Source of the DNA: Pandoraea aquatica
GTDB taxonomy: Bacteria; Pseudomonadota; Gammaproteobacteria; Burkholderiales; Burkholderiaceae
DNA: 64,000 bases
Assembly: GCF_902459565.1 (NCBI RefSeq)
Contig: NZ_CABPSN010000003.1
Span: 372,001 to 436,000 of the forward strand
Direction of reading: 5' to 3'
Made by a program: the position numbers and the translations under genes. Below, in pieces: positions 38,346-47,357 of this stretch (positions are counted from its first letter, which is position 1; each line of letters starts with the position of its first letter). The notes below the pieces were generated by a model that did not search any database, had not been told where the DNA came from, and worked only from the letters and a program-made list of their open reading frames with translations.

Positions 38346-39226
38346 GTGCCGCCGCTTCTGTGTCGATGACACCGGCGGCGCGTGCCGACGGGCGCGGTTG
38401 GCTCGTCGCGCCCGCGCTCGTGTGCCTGATCGCGATGTTCGTGTATCCGTTCGCGTACGGTCTGTTCCTGTCGTTTCAACCGATGGAGGGCGGCGGCGTT
38501 TTCGCGAACTATCTGAAATTCTTCACCGAGCCGACGCTGTGGCCGACGGTGCTCATCACGCTCAAGCTCGCCGTGCCGGCGACGCTGATCAACGTGGGGG
38601 CATCGATCCCGGCGGCGTTCGCGTTGCGCAAGAGCACACGGGCGTCGAAGTTCGTGACGATGCTGCTCGTCGTTCCCGTGACGCTCGGCACTGTGCTGAT
38701 CGCCGACGGCATGCTGACCTACTACGGGCCGAACGGCTGGTTCCCGCAGGCGTTGCACGCGTTGGGGCTGTATCACGATGAAGTGCGTCTCACGCACAAC
38801 TACTGGGGCGTGCTGATCTCGCTGGTGATCTCGGGCTTCCCGTTCGCGTTCCTGCTGATTCTGTCGTACGTCACCGGTATCGATCCGACGCTCGCACGTG
38901 CAGCCGGTACGTTGGGTGCCGGGCCGTGGCAGCAATTCCGCCTGATCTATCTGCCGCTGCTGGTGCCGGGTCTGACGATGGCCGCGTGCCTGTCGTTCGT
39001 GCAGGCGTTCTCGGTGTTCCCGTCGGCCGTGCTGCTCGGCGTGCCCGCAGGGGCGACGCGCGTGGTGTCGATTGCCGCGTACGAAGCCGCGTTCGAGAGC
39101 TACGACTATTCGCTCGCCTCGTGCGTGGCGATCGTGATGGGATTCGTGCAGTTGCTGATCGTGGCGGGCATGCTCGGCGCGCGCCGGGCGTTCTATAGCG
39201 GTCCGACCACGGGAGGCAAGGGATGA
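38342..39226 (+). CDS. ABC importer, permease subunit 1 (PotB-like)
   Basis: 294-residue inner-membrane permease with six hydrophobic segments and the cytosolic EAA loop (DPTLARAAGTLGAGPWQQFRLI, about 180-201) that contacts the ATPase. The start is the ATG at 38342, within the ATGA overlap with the ATPase gene. The frame runs open upstream, out of register with the ATPase, and has no meaning there. It overlaps the second permease by 4 nt. Confidence 0.93.
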   Translation: MSAAASVSMTPAARADGRGWLVAPALVCLIAMFVYPFAYGLFLSFQPMEGGGVFANYLKFFTEPTLWPTVLITLKLAVPATLINVGASIPAAFALRKSTRASKFVTMLLVVPVTLGTVLIADGMLTYYGPNGWFPQALHALGLYHDEVRLTHNYWGVLISLVISGFPFAFLLILSYVTGIDPTLARAAGTLGAGPWQQFRLIYLPLLVPGLTMAACLSFVQAFSVFPSAVLLGVPAGATRVVSIAAYEAAFESYDYSLASCVAIVMGFVQLLIVAGMLGARRAFYSGPTTGGKG

Positions 39227-40179
39227 GTGTTGCAGACAAGAATCCGGCCGGTACGCTGGCCGCGCAGAACGGAGATTTCATGACAACGCAGGCACCCGTC
39301 AGCCAGTCGGCAGTCGCACCCGAAGCCCGGCGCAAGATGCGCCGCGAAGGGCCGGGCTCGCGTCTGTGGCGCGTGCTGGTCTGGGGCACGATGATCTTCT
39401 TCCTCGTGAATGTGGCGCTGATGATCGCCACCGTCACGATGAACTCGTTCGCGACGCGTTGGTTCGGCACGCCGCTGCCCGAAGGCTTCACGTTGCATTG
39501 GTACGCACAGGCCTGGCGCGATTTTCAACTCGCCGATGTGCTGTGGGTGACAGTCGAGGTCGTGGGCGCGGTCGTACTGTTGTCGATTGCGCTGGGCGTG
39601 CCTGCGGCGTATGCGTTGGCGCGGGCGCAGTTCCCCGGCAAGAAGCTCGCGATGCTGGTGTTTCTGCTGCCGCTGATGGTGCCGCCGGTGACCTACGGCA
39701 TTCCGATGGCGACGGTGCTCTACAAGGTCGGGCTGGGCGGCACGCTCACGGGGGTGATTCTCGCGAACCTCGTGCCGTCGCTGCCGTTCGTGATTCTGGT
39801 GATGACGCCGTTCATCGAGCAGATCGATCCGAACCTCGAAGCCGCGGCGCGCATCTTCGGTGCGAACACGCTGAAGTACTTCCGTCACGTGCTGCTGCCG
39901 TTGCTGGTGCCGGGCATTCTCGCGGCGGGTCTGCTCGTGCTCGTGCGCACCATCGGCATGTTCGAGCTGACGTTCTTCACCGCCGGCCCGGACACGCAGA
40001 CGCTGGTCGTTGCGCTCTACTACGCGGTGTTCTCGACCGGCGTGAGAGCCCCACAGTCCATCGATGCCATGGCGATGATCTACATGGCCATCACACTGCT
40101 GTGGGTGCTCATCGCGCTGCAATTCGTGAGTCCGACGCAGTTGGTCAGTCGCGTCAAGGAAGCGCCGAAGGGCGAGTGA
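39223..40179 (+). CDS. ABC importer, permease subunit 2 (PotC-like)
   Basis: 318-residue inner-membrane permease with six hydrophobic segments and EAA loop ([22 protein letters not shown], about 203-224). The first 45 residues are a hydrophilic leader, and a start at the ATG at 39280 is possible. The gene closes the operon, and its last 26 nt overlap the end of the convergent chemoreceptor gene, so the two transcripts are complementary at their 3' ends. Confidence 0.93.
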   Translation: MSVADKNPAGTLAAQNGDFMTTQAPVSQSAVAPEARRKMRREGPGSRLWRVLVWGTMIFFLVNVALMIATVTMNSFATRWFGTPLPEGFTLHWYAQAWRDFQLADVLWVTVEVVGAVVLLSIALGVPAAYALARAQFPGKKLAMLVFLLPLMVPPVTYGIPMATVLYKVGLGGTLTGVILANLVPSLPFVILVMTPFIEQIDPNLEAAARIFGANTLKYFRHVLLPLLVPGILAAGLLVLVRTIGMFELTFFTAGPDTQTLVVALYYAVFSTGVRAPQSIDAMAMIYMAITLLWVLIALQFVSPTQLVSRVKEAPKGE

Positions 40180-41902
40180 TCGCAGCGTCTGCATTGTTGC
40201 TACCGTTGCTACCGTTGGCATAGGCCGCTTCCAGCTGGAAGCGGCCGACCGACAGCGTGAGCGCCTGCGCCTGTTGCTGCAACATCTGCGCGGCCGCGCC
40301 CGCATCCTCCACCAGCGCCGCGTTGTGCGACGTCACCTGATCCATCAGCGCAATCGCGCGATTCACTTCTTCGATCCCCTGTTTCTGCTCGTGGCTGGCG
40401 GCGCTGATTTCGTCCATCGCGTTGCTGACCTGCTTCACGCGCGCGACGATCTCGCGCATGGTGTTGCCCGCGTTCTGCACGAGCGTCGTGCCCGAGGCGA
40501 CTTCCGCAACGGATGCATCGATCAGTTGCTTCACTTCCTTCGCGGCGGCCGAGCTGCGTCCGGCGAGGCTGCGCACTTCTGCGGCGACCACCGCGAACCC
40601 CTTGCCCTGTTCGCCCGCACGCGCGGCTTCGACGGCGGCGTTCAGCGCGAGGATGTTCGTCTGGAAGGCGATGCCTTCGATGACCGCGATGATGTCCACG
40701 ATCTTGCGCGAGGATGTGTCGATCGACGACATCGTCGTGACCACTTGCTCGACCATGTCACCGCCTTGCTCCGCCATCTCGGCGGCGCGGTGGGCGAGAT
40801 CGTTGGCGCCGCGCGAGTTGTCGTCGTTCTGGCTGACGGTCGACGTCAGCTCTTCCATTGCAGCAGCGGTCTGCTCCAGCGAACTGGCCTGCTCGGCCGT
40901 GCGCGCAGCAAGGTCGCGATTGCCAGCGGCGATGCGGTGGCTGATCGCGGTGACATCGTGCGACGCATGGCGCACTTGCGTGACCGCATGGCGCAGATTC
41001 GTTGCCATCTCCGCGAGCGACGCCATGATGCTCGTGTCGTGTTCGCGGTTCGCTTTGTTTGCCGAGTTAGATGCATTAGACGCGTCACGTCCGACGTCGA
41101 ACTCGTGATACAGCTCGCCACGGTCCACGGCCAGCGCGAGCGCTTTGACGTCGTCCGGCTCTGCGCCGAGCGCGCGTCGCAACTGACGCGTAATCAGAAA
41201 CGCCATGACCGCGCCGCACGTCAGCGCGACGAGCACCAGCGCGAGCATCACCGTCTGAAAGCCATGCGCGCTCGCGACGGCGGCCATCGACTCCGTATGA
41301 CTCGTGCGGTCTTCGAGATCGATCATGCGGTTGATGGCCGCGAGCCAGTCGACGAAGGCCGGGCGCGCCTGTTCGAGGACGAGACGACGCGCGCCGTCGA
41401 GGTCGCCCGCGCGGCGCAGCGTGATCACCTGCGCAATGATCGGCTGCGTGCGCGCTTCGATGGACTTGATCGCGGCGAGATCGTCGCGTTCTTCGGCGCT
41501 TACGTGGTCGGCGTTGGACGGCGCGAAGAGCGTGTCCATCGGTCCGGCAGAGCGCTGATAGTCGGCGTTCAGACGCTCGATGAGCGCGACGATTTCGTCG
41601 ACATGACTGTCGTCGGCCAGCGTGATGTCGCGCACGGCGATGGCGCGGTCGTGCACGCTGCCGCGAAAGTTCACGGCGTACTGCTGCTTCACATTGTTGT
41701 TGTCGCTGATGTTCGTGAGCGTGCGCTCGATGCCGTGCACGCGCAGCACGGCGAGCGCGGCCAGCGCGAGCATCATCGCGAGAATGACGGTGAAGCTCAG
41801 CCCGAGCCGGGCGGCCACGCTCATTCGGGGCTGTCGGGGTAACGAGGTCGGCTGAGCGGCGTGCGAAGCGGCGAATGCAGATGCGCTGGATGAGGCGTTC
41901 AT
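40154..41902 (-). CDS. Methyl-accepting chemotaxis protein
   Basis: 582-residue transmembrane chemoreceptor from the ATG at 41902. The first membrane helix (about 33-55) leads to a periplasmic four-helix-bundle sensor domain (about 56-205), a second helix (about 210-232), a HAMP-like region and the cytoplasmic signalling hairpin with the near-invariant tip [20 protein letters not shown] and [16 protein letters not shown]. The tail ends in a low-complexity stretch (NGSNGSNN). Neighbourhood suggests it may sense a sugar acid or amine taken up by the adjacent ABC importer (inference). It overlaps that operon tail-to-tail by 26 nt. Confidence 0.93.
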   Translation of the reverse strand: MNASSSASAFAASHAAQPTSLPRQPRMSVAARLGLSFTVILAMMLALAALAVLRVHGIERTLTNISDNNNVKQQYAVNFRGSVHDRAIAVRDITLADDSHVDEIVALIERLNADYQRSAGPMDTLFAPSNADHVSAEERDDLAAIKSIEARTQPIIAQVITLRRAGDLDGARRLVLEQARPAFVDWLAAINRMIDLEDRTSHTESMAAVASAHGFQTVMLALVLVALTCGAVMAFLITRQLRRALGAEPDDVKALALAVDRGELYHEFDVGRDASNASNSANKANREHDTSIMASLAEMATNLRHAVTQVRHASHDVTAISHRIAAGNRDLAARTAEQASSLEQTAAAMEELTSTVSQNDDNSRGANDLAHRAAEMAEQGGDMVEQVVTTMSSIDTSSRKIVDIIAVIEGIAFQTNILALNAAVEAARAGEQGKGFAVVAAEVRSLAGRSSAAAKEVKQLIDASVAEVASGTTLVQNAGNTMREIVARVKQVSNAMDEISAASHEQKQGIEEVNRAIALMDQVTSHNAALVEDAGAAAQMLQQQAQALTLSVGRFQLEAAYANGSNGSNNADAAITRPSALP

Positions 41903-42238
41903 GTGAATGTGTCCGGTCTGATCTTTTTTATACCTGACGCGCGCGAGTGTGTATCGCAGCGCGTCGGTGCGCGGGTGGGCGCATTGCCCGACGGGCAAAC
42001 GTCTGGCAGACGGCGATTATTCCGTCTGCACGGTGTCGATAGAGGTCAACGGTTCGTTGAGGCGACGCGCTTGAGCATGCGTTGTGCCAGGCGGACCCCG
42101 CACGGGATCAGGTGCGGCCTGGACCATCCGTCGTGCTGCGATGCAGCAATAAATATCTTAAGAAAGGTGTGGAATAAAGGGTCGGCGCGAAACGTTCAGA
42201 GAGTGTCGACAACGACATTTCACTCAGGAGCCAAAGTC
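41903..42238. other. Control region between the chemoreceptor and the COG4315 gene
   Basis: 336 bp with no gene. An AT-rich patch at 42146-42176 is followed by a candidate ECF promoter GGAAT-N17-CGTT (42171-42196) and an AGGAG ribosome site (42226-42230) before the ATG at 42239. An open frame crosses it in register with the COG4315 gene but has no recognisable content. Confidence 0.6.
42171..42196 (+). promoter_or_regulatory. Candidate ECF-sigma promoter
   Basis: GGAAT (42171-42175), 17-nt gap, CGTT (42193-42196). GGAA...CGTT spacing is typical of several ECF sigma groups, and an ECF sigma gene lies two genes downstream. TSS would be about 40 nt before the COG4315 start. Confidence 0.45.
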
Positions 42239-42631
42239 ATGAACCAACGTCAATCGATGTCCGCTGTTCTCACCAGCCTCGTGGCTGCCGCCGGTCTGTT
42301 CGCTGCTGCTGCGGCCCACGCGGAAGCCCCGCTCAAGACGGCCGACGGCATGCTCGTCGACGCGCAGAACCGCACCGTCTATACGTTTGACAACGATGTG
42401 GCAGGCAGCGGCAAGAGCGTTTGCAACGGCGGATGCGCGACGGCCTGGCCGCCGGTGATGGCCGATGGTGGTGCGAAGGCCGAGGGCAATTATTCGATCG
42501 TCACGCGCGACGACGGCATGAAACAGTGGGCCTACAAGGGCAAGCCGCTGTACCTGTTCGCGAAGGATGCGGCCGCCGGCGACAAGAAGGGCGACGGCTT
42601 CAAGGACGTGTGGCACGTTGTCAAGCCCTAA
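42239..42631 (+). CDS. Secreted COG4315 protein with Yx(F/W/Y)xxD repeats
   Basis: 130 residues: signal peptide (about 1-29, ending AAHA), then the small COG4315 domain with two copies of the repeat pattern, VYTFDND (about 44-50) and LYLFAKD (about 103-109), and a Cys pair in CNGGC (about 61-65). Biochemical function of the family is not known. AGGAG lies 8 nt upstream of the ATG. The gene precedes an ECF sigma/anti-sigma pair, so it is a likely target of that system. Confidence 0.88.
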   Translation: MNQRQSMSAVLTSLVAAAGLFAAAAAHAEAPLKTADGMLVDAQNRTVYTFDNDVAGSGKSVCNGGCATAWPPVMADGGAKAEGNYSIVTRDDGMKQWAYKGKPLYLFAKDAAAGDKKGDGFKDVWHVVKP

Positions 42632-42817
42632 GCGGGCGCTGACGGCATTCTGGCGGCATCCGGACGGGGATCGAGCGTGTTGGCATATCGGCGGGCTGGG
42701 AGCGCGCATGCAAAGTCGCGTCGGCTCAGTATAATTTCGCGGCAGGTGCCAGCGGTACTCGCTGGCGATGCTTCGGACTGGGTGGCTGTCACGCACCCGC
42801 CGCCAGGAAATTCGCCG

Positions 42818-43390
42818 ATGACCGGTCAGGATTTACCCAGCTTGCTTCCGGGCTTGCTGCCACGCCTCTGGGCGTTCGCCTTGCGCATTACGGGCGATCG
42901 TCATGATGCCGAGGATCTTGTGCAACGCGCTTGCGTGCACGCGTTGGAGCGCGTGCACCAGTGGCAGCCGGGATCCTCGGCGTTGAGCTGGATGTTCAGC
43001 ATCGTGCATACGACGTGGATCAACGAGATCCGCGCGCGGCGCGTTCGTTCGCGCGGCAGTCTGGCGTGGGACGAAGCCGACGTCGATGCGATTCCCGATT
43101 TTCAGGCGTCCACGCCCGAAGAACTGGCCAGTTGCCATCAGGTCTTCGGTGCGGTCGACCGTCTGCCCGAAGCGCAGCGTCTCGTGCTGCTGCTCGTGGC
43201 GGTGGAGGGGATGAGTTATCAGGAAGCGGCAGAAGTGCTCGACGTGCCCATCGGCACGGTCATGAGCCGTCTGTCGCGCGCACGCCGTACCATCGGCGAC
43301 CAGTTTCGTAACCCCGAGGGGCAACCCCGCACGGCCGAGCACACCCTTCGTGGTGGCGCGGCCGCTGGCGCACGTGAGGAGGACGCGTGA
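42818..43390 (+). CDS. ECF RNA polymerase sigma factor
   Basis: 190 residues from the ATG at 42818. The sigma-2 region (DAEDLVQRACVHALERVHQW, about 31-50; WMFSIVHTTWINEIRARR, about 61-78) and the sigma-4 helix-turn-helix (GMSYQEAAEVLDVPIGTVMSRLSRARR, about 132-158) are both clear. A TATAAT box at 42730-42735 may be its own housekeeping -10. The stop overlaps the anti-sigma start. Its signal is unknown. Confidence 0.92.
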   Translation: MTGQDLPSLLPGLLPRLWAFALRITGDRHDAEDLVQRACVHALERVHQWQPGSSALSWMFSIVHTTWINEIRARRVRSRGSLAWDEADVDAIPDFQASTPEELASCHQVFGAVDRLPEAQRLVLLLVAVEGMSYQEAAEVLDVPIGTVMSRLSRARRTIGDQFRNPEGQPRTAEHTLRGGAAAGAREEDA

Positions 43391-44388
43391 TGAACGAAGA
43401 CGATATCCGCCTGCTCGCTTACGTGGACGACGCGCTGCCCCCGGCGCAGCGTGCGGAAGTGGAAGCGGCCATTGCCGCGTCGCCCGAACTGGCCGACGCG
43501 GTTGCGTCGTTGCGGGCCTCGCGTCTGCCGTATCGCGAGACGTTCGCAGCGCAAGTGATTCCGCCGGTGCCGCAGAGTCTGAGCGCCGGTCTCGACGCAC
43601 TCCTGCGCGAACACGCGCAACGACAGGCATCGCCGTCGGCGCACGGCGACGCTCGGCAAGACACGCACGCGTCCGAACCCGTCAAATCGACCTCGTCAGC
43701 GACGCCCGTGCGTGTCGACGCCACGCACAACGTGCCCGCCGCGAACGATGCGCCTGTCGGACGACGCGTGCGCCCGTGGTGGCTCGCGGCGGCCTTCGCA
43801 GCCGGTGTGGCGGCGACGGCGATTACGCTGCCGCTGATGTCGGGCGTGCTGAATCGCTCGGGTGCGGGGGGCTTCATGACGGCGTCAGTCACGCCAGCGC
43901 CGGCACAGGGCCGGACGTGGGTGCGCGCCGCTGCCGAGTACCAGCAGTTGTATGCGCGTGACACGGTGGCATCGATTCACGTCGATGACAGCGACACCGA
44001 GCGCACCGTCAACGAGATCCATCAGAACGACAAGCTCGACATCAGCGTGCCCGACCTGCGCTCGCAGGGGCTGACGTTCAAGCGCGTGCAGCGTCTGCGC
44101 TGGCAGGACCGTGCGCTGGTGCAGATGGTGTATCTCCCGGCGACGGGCGATCCTGTCGCGCTGTGTGTGGTGCGCGATACACGTCCCGACCAGAGCGTGG
44201 CGGAACAGCAGATCGACAAGATGGGCGTAGTGACGTGGCGCAAGGGCCAGATCGGCTACGCGCTCATCGGTGCGCACGGATCGACCGATCTCAAAGCGGT
44301 GGCGAAAGCGCTGGCCGACGGTCCCGTCTCGCCGCTTTACGGCATGTTGATGCTGCCTGATACGACGTCGCCGCATAAGGCTTCATAA
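43390..44388 (+). CDS. Transmembrane anti-sigma factor
   Basis: 332 residues. A cytosolic N-terminal region starts with DDIRLLAYVDDALPPAQRAEVE (zinc-finger-like anti-sigma fold without the full HxxxCxxC motif). A single membrane helix lies at about 131-152 (WWLAAAFAAGVAATAITL), with a large periplasmic domain behind it. I start it at the ATG at 43390 with GAGGAGGA 6 nt upstream. A GTG at 43387 is also in frame. Overlap with the sigma gene implies coupled translation. Confidence 0.85.
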   Translation: MNEDDIRLLAYVDDALPPAQRAEVEAAIAASPELADAVASLRASRLPYRETFAAQVIPPVPQSLSAGLDALLREHAQRQASPSAHGDARQDTHASEPVKSTSSATPVRVDATHNVPAANDAPVGRRVRPWWLAAAFAAGVAATAITLPLMSGVLNRSGAGGFMTASVTPAPAQGRTWVRAAAEYQQLYARDTVASIHVDDSDTERTVNEIHQNDKLDISVPDLRSQGLTFKRVQRLRWQDRALVQMVYLPATGDPVALCVVRDTRPDQSVAEQQIDKMGVVTWRKGQIGYALIGAHGSTDLKAVAKALADGPVSPLYGMLMLPDTTSPHKAS

Positions 44389-44431
44389 CGGCAGTCGTCC
44401 ATTACACGCACGTCGCACGAAGCACGAAAAC

Positions 44432-44457
44432 AAACGCCCTCGAATCCGAGGGCGTTT
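44432..44457. terminator. Probable bidirectional terminator
   Basis: Stem AAACGCCCTCG (44432-44442) with CGAGGGCGTTT (44447-44457), 4-nt loop, between the convergent anti-sigma and aldehyde dehydrogenase genes. The U-runs on both sides are short. Confidence 0.7.
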
Positions 44458-44481
44458 GTCATTGCGGGACAGCGATCCTAG

Positions 44482-46056
44482 TCAAGCTTGCGCGAGCGCG
44501 CCGTCGCGAAGTCGCCACAGACCGAGCGGATTGCCCTCCTGCAAGGCTTCGGGCAACAGGGCGTCCGGCAGATCCTGATAGCACACGGGACGCAGGAAGC
44601 GATCGATGGCCGATGCGCCAACCGACGTGAACATCGCGTTCGACGTTGCCGGGAACGGGCCGCCGTGCACCATCGCGTGACACACCTCGACGCCAGTCGG
44701 GAAACCGTTGGCGAGAATGCGTCCGGCGCGACGCTCCAGACTCGGGAGCAAGCGGCGCGCATTAGCCGTGTCGCCCGCGTCGAGTTGCAGCGTGGCCGTC
44801 AACTGGCCTTCCAGACGTTCCGTGATGGCGATCATTTCGTCGACCGTGTTGCAGGCGATCACGACCGAGGCCGGGCCGAACATTTCGTCGTGCAGCGCCG
44901 GTGTCGCGAGGAACTCGGCGGCCGTCGTGCGGAAGAGGGCCGCCTGACCCTGACACGCACCGCCTGCCTGACCGCGCGCGACGAGCGTCACGTTCGGTTC
45001 GTCGGTCAGACGGGCGACACCCTTGTCATACGCCTGATGAATGCCCGGCGTGAGCATGGTGCCTGCGGCCTTGACTGTGAGCGCATCGGAGGCCGTCTGG
45101 CAGAAGCGTTCGAGCGCGTCGCCCGCGAGGCCGAGGACCAGCCCCGGATTCGTGCAGAACTGACCGACACCCATCGTCAGCGAGTCGACGAAGCCCTTCG
45201 CGATGGCGCCCCCACGGGCGGCCAGCGCTTCGGGCAACAGGTACACCGGGTTGATGCTGCTCATCTCGGCGTACACGGGGATCGGCACGGCGCGCGACTG
45301 TGCGATGCGTTGCAGTGCGAGACCGCCGTTACGCGATCCGGTGAAGCCGACCGCTGCAATCGCGGGATGCGCCACCAGTGCCTCGCCCACAGCACGCTCG
45401 CCGACGAGCAGCGAGAACACGCCTTCCGGCAGATCGAGCTTCTGCACGGCCGAGCGCACGGCGCGTGCGACAAGTTCCGACGTCCCCAAGTGCGCGGAGT
45501 GCGCCTTCACGATCACCGGGCAGCCAGCGGCGAATGCCGACGCCGTATCGCCACCTGCCACCGAGAACGCCAGCGGGAAGTTGCTCGCGCCGAACACCGC
45601 CACCGGACCGAGGCCGATCTTCGCCAGACGCAGGTCGCTGCGCGGCAGCGGTTCGCGTGCCGGTTGGGCGGGGTCGATGGTGGCGTCGAGGAAGTGTCCG
45701 TCGCGCACCACGCGGGCGAACATCCGCAACTGACCGACGGTGCGGCCGCGCTCGCCTTGCAGACGCGCGACGGGCAGGCCGGTCTCGGCGTGGCCGCGCT
45801 CGATGAGGGCGTCGCCCAGATCGAGAATCTCTTGCGCGACGGCCTCCAGAAACTCGGCACGCTTCGCCAGCGGCAACGCGCGGAACGGATCGAAGGCCGC
45901 GCGCGCCAGTTCGCACGCACGCTCGACGTCCTGCACGGTGCCCGCGCCGAACGACGGCGTCAGGCGCTCGCCACGCGACGGGTCGAACGCTTCGAGCGTT
46001 CCCGCACTGCCGCGCACGTCGGCGCGGCCGATCAACATCTCACCGGTGATCTGCAT
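44482..46056 (-). CDS. 2,5-dioxovalerate (alpha-ketoglutarate semialdehyde) dehydrogenase
   Basis: 524-residue NAD(P)-dependent aldehyde dehydrogenase. The catalytic Cys lies in GQFCTNPG (about 302) and the general-base Glu in YAEMSSINP (about 266). [20 protein letters not shown] (about 155-174) is typical of the KGSADH-III branch, which oxidises 2,5-dioxopentanoate to 2-oxoglutarate. It lies 10 nt downstream of kdgD on the same strand, matching the product of that enzyme, so it completes the glucarate pathway. Confidence 0.92.
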   Translation of the reverse strand: MQITGEMLIGRADVRGSAGTLEAFDPSRGERLTPSFGAGTVQDVERACELARAAFDPFRALPLAKRAEFLEAVAQEILDLGDALIERGHAETGLPVARLQGERGRTVGQLRMFARVVRDGHFLDATIDPAQPAREPLPRSDLRLAKIGLGPVAVFGASNFPLAFSVAGGDTASAFAAGCPVIVKAHSAHLGTSELVARAVRSAVQKLDLPEGVFSLLVGERAVGEALVAHPAIAAVGFTGSRNGGLALQRIAQSRAVPIPVYAEMSSINPVYLLPEALAARGGAIAKGFVDSLTMGVGQFCTNPGLVLGLAGDALERFCQTASDALTVKAAGTMLTPGIHQAYDKGVARLTDEPNVTLVARGQAGGACQGQAALFRTTAAEFLATPALHDEMFGPASVVIACNTVDEMIAITERLEGQLTATLQLDAGDTANARRLLPSLERRAGRILANGFPTGVEVCHAMVHGGPFPATSNAMFTSVGASAIDRFLRPVCYQDLPDALLPEALQEGNPLGLWRLRDGALAQA

Positions 46057-46066
46057 GCGGGGCCCC

Positions 46067-46978
46067 TTAGCCTTCGACCTTCTTGATCAGCGCGTCGAGC
46101 GCGGCAAGTTCGTCGGGCAGCAGGTCGGTCAGCGGTGCGCGCACCGGACCGGCGTCGCGGCCAACCAGCTTGGCACCCGCCTTGACGATGCTCACGGCGT
46201 AGCCTGCGCGACGGTTGCGAATCTCCAGATACGGCAGGAAGAACACGTCGAGCAGGTGGCCGATGGTCTCCTGATCGTTGTTGCACACGGCGCGGTAGAA
46301 CTTCATCGCCGTCTTCGGAATGAAGTTGAACACGGCCGACGAGTACACCGGCACGCCCAGCGCGCGGTAGGCTGCTGCGTAGACTTCTGCCGTCGGCAGG
46401 CCACCCAGATACGAGAAGCGATCGCCCATGCGGCGACGGATCTGCACCATGCGCTCGATGTCGCCCACGCCGTCCTTGAAACCGATCAGGTTCGGGCAGT
46501 TCTCGGCCAGTCGCTCAAGCTGGTCCGCGCCGAGCTTCGAGTTCGCGCGGTTGTAGACGATCACGCCGATGTTCACGGCCTTGCAGACCTGTTCGACGTG
46601 CGCGGCGATGCCGTCGAGGCTGGCTTCCGTCAGATAGTGCGGCATGAGCAGCACACCCTTCGCGCCCAGACGCTCGGCTTCCTTCGCGTATTCGATGGCC
46701 AGACGGGTCGGGCCGCCAGCGCCCGCGAGAATCGGCACCTTACCCGCACACGTGTCGACGGCCGTCTTGATCACGGCGCTGTAATCCTGCGGCGTGAGCG
46801 AGAAGAATTCGCCCGTGCCGCCGGCGGCGAAGAGCGCCGTCGCGCCGAACGGCGCAAGCCACTCCAGACGCTCGGCGTAGCCGCGTGCGTTGAAGTCGCC
46901 GTTCGCGTCGAAGTCGGTCACGGGGAAAGACAACAAGCCGTCCGAGACGATTTGCTTGAGTTCTTGAGGTGCAGTCAT
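46067..46978 (-). CDS. kdgD: 5-dehydro-4-deoxyglucarate dehydratase
   Basis: Class I aldolase-fold enzyme (DapA superfamily) that dehydrates and decarboxylates 5-dehydro-4-deoxyglucarate to 2,5-dioxopentanoate. The 303 residues include the Schiff-base Lys in [10 protein letters not shown] (about 168) and the Tyr of GVIVYNRAN (about 143). AGGA precedes the ATG, and a GTCAT-type operator lies 81 bp upstream. It is the first gene of the kdgD-dehydrogenase operon and diverges from garD. Confidence 0.95.
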   Translation of the reverse strand: MTAPQELKQIVSDGLLSFPVTDFDANGDFNARGYAERLEWLAPFGATALFAAGGTGEFFSLTPQDYSAVIKTAVDTCAGKVPILAGAGGPTRLAIEYAKEAERLGAKGVLLMPHYLTEASLDGIAAHVEQVCKAVNIGVIVYNRANSKLGADQLERLAENCPNLIGFKDGVGDIERMVQIRRRMGDRFSYLGGLPTAEVYAAAYRALGVPVYSSAVFNFIPKTAMKFYRAVCNNDQETIGHLLDVFFLPYLEIRNRRAGYAVSIVKAGAKLVGRDAGPVRAPLTDLLPDELAALDALIKKVEG

Positions 46979-47058
46979 TTCAAGAGTTCCTGTCGGCTGA
47001 AGGGCCGGATTCGATGAATAAAGAAGGCGCTCAACCAGCGCTCGGCGCTGAGTTATAT

Positions 47059-47071
47059 GTCATCGTATAAC
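47059..47071. promoter_or_regulatory. GTCAT-N3-ATAAC operator at kdgD
   Basis: GTCAT-CGT-ATAAC, one mismatch from the perfect repeat at gudD, sitting 81 bp before the kdgD start. Confidence 0.65.
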
Positions 47072-47196
47072 ATGTGATGAGACCGGACAAGAGGCTGACC
47101 TGTCGAATGGCAGTGGGATAAACCCGCAAAAGGCGTGGGAAGGGTTTTTCCCGATTCGCGCAGAGGCCCGTAAAGCCACGCATTGCCGGGATTCTA

Positions 47197-47209
47197 GATG
47201 TATGATGAC
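47197..47209. promoter_or_regulatory. Degenerate GTCAT-type operator at garD
   Basis: GATGTATGATGAC: right half ATGAC and the central TATG match the ABC-operon site, left half diverged. Weakest of the four sites. Confidence 0.45.
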
Positions 47210-47357
47210 ACATAAGTGACGGGTGGTTGAGCGAACATCAACGACTCCCCGTGGTTTTTGTGTCATGGCCCGGGTGACGCGACAGATCGCAGGTATCGAG
47301 AAAAGCGAGCGTCGTGAAACGCGGGGCTGGCGGGATGAGATGGGAGGGGTGAGGGAC

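Larger units (their letters stand above)
46979..47357. other. Divergent control region between kdgD and garD
   Basis: 379 bp. It holds a near-perfect GTCAT-type operator for kdgD (47059-47071, with GTTATA/TATAAC dyad around it at 47052-47071), a half-degenerate copy on the garD side (47197-47209), and a purine-rich ribosome site before the garD ATG at 47358. An in-frame extension of garD to 47223 crosses the right part but shows no family likeness. Confidence 0.65.

Noticed and set aside
47223-47357. Longer garD product starting at 47223 or 47265
   Set aside because: The added residues (Arg/Glu-rich, with several Met) do not fit GarD, and a better ribosome site precedes 47358.
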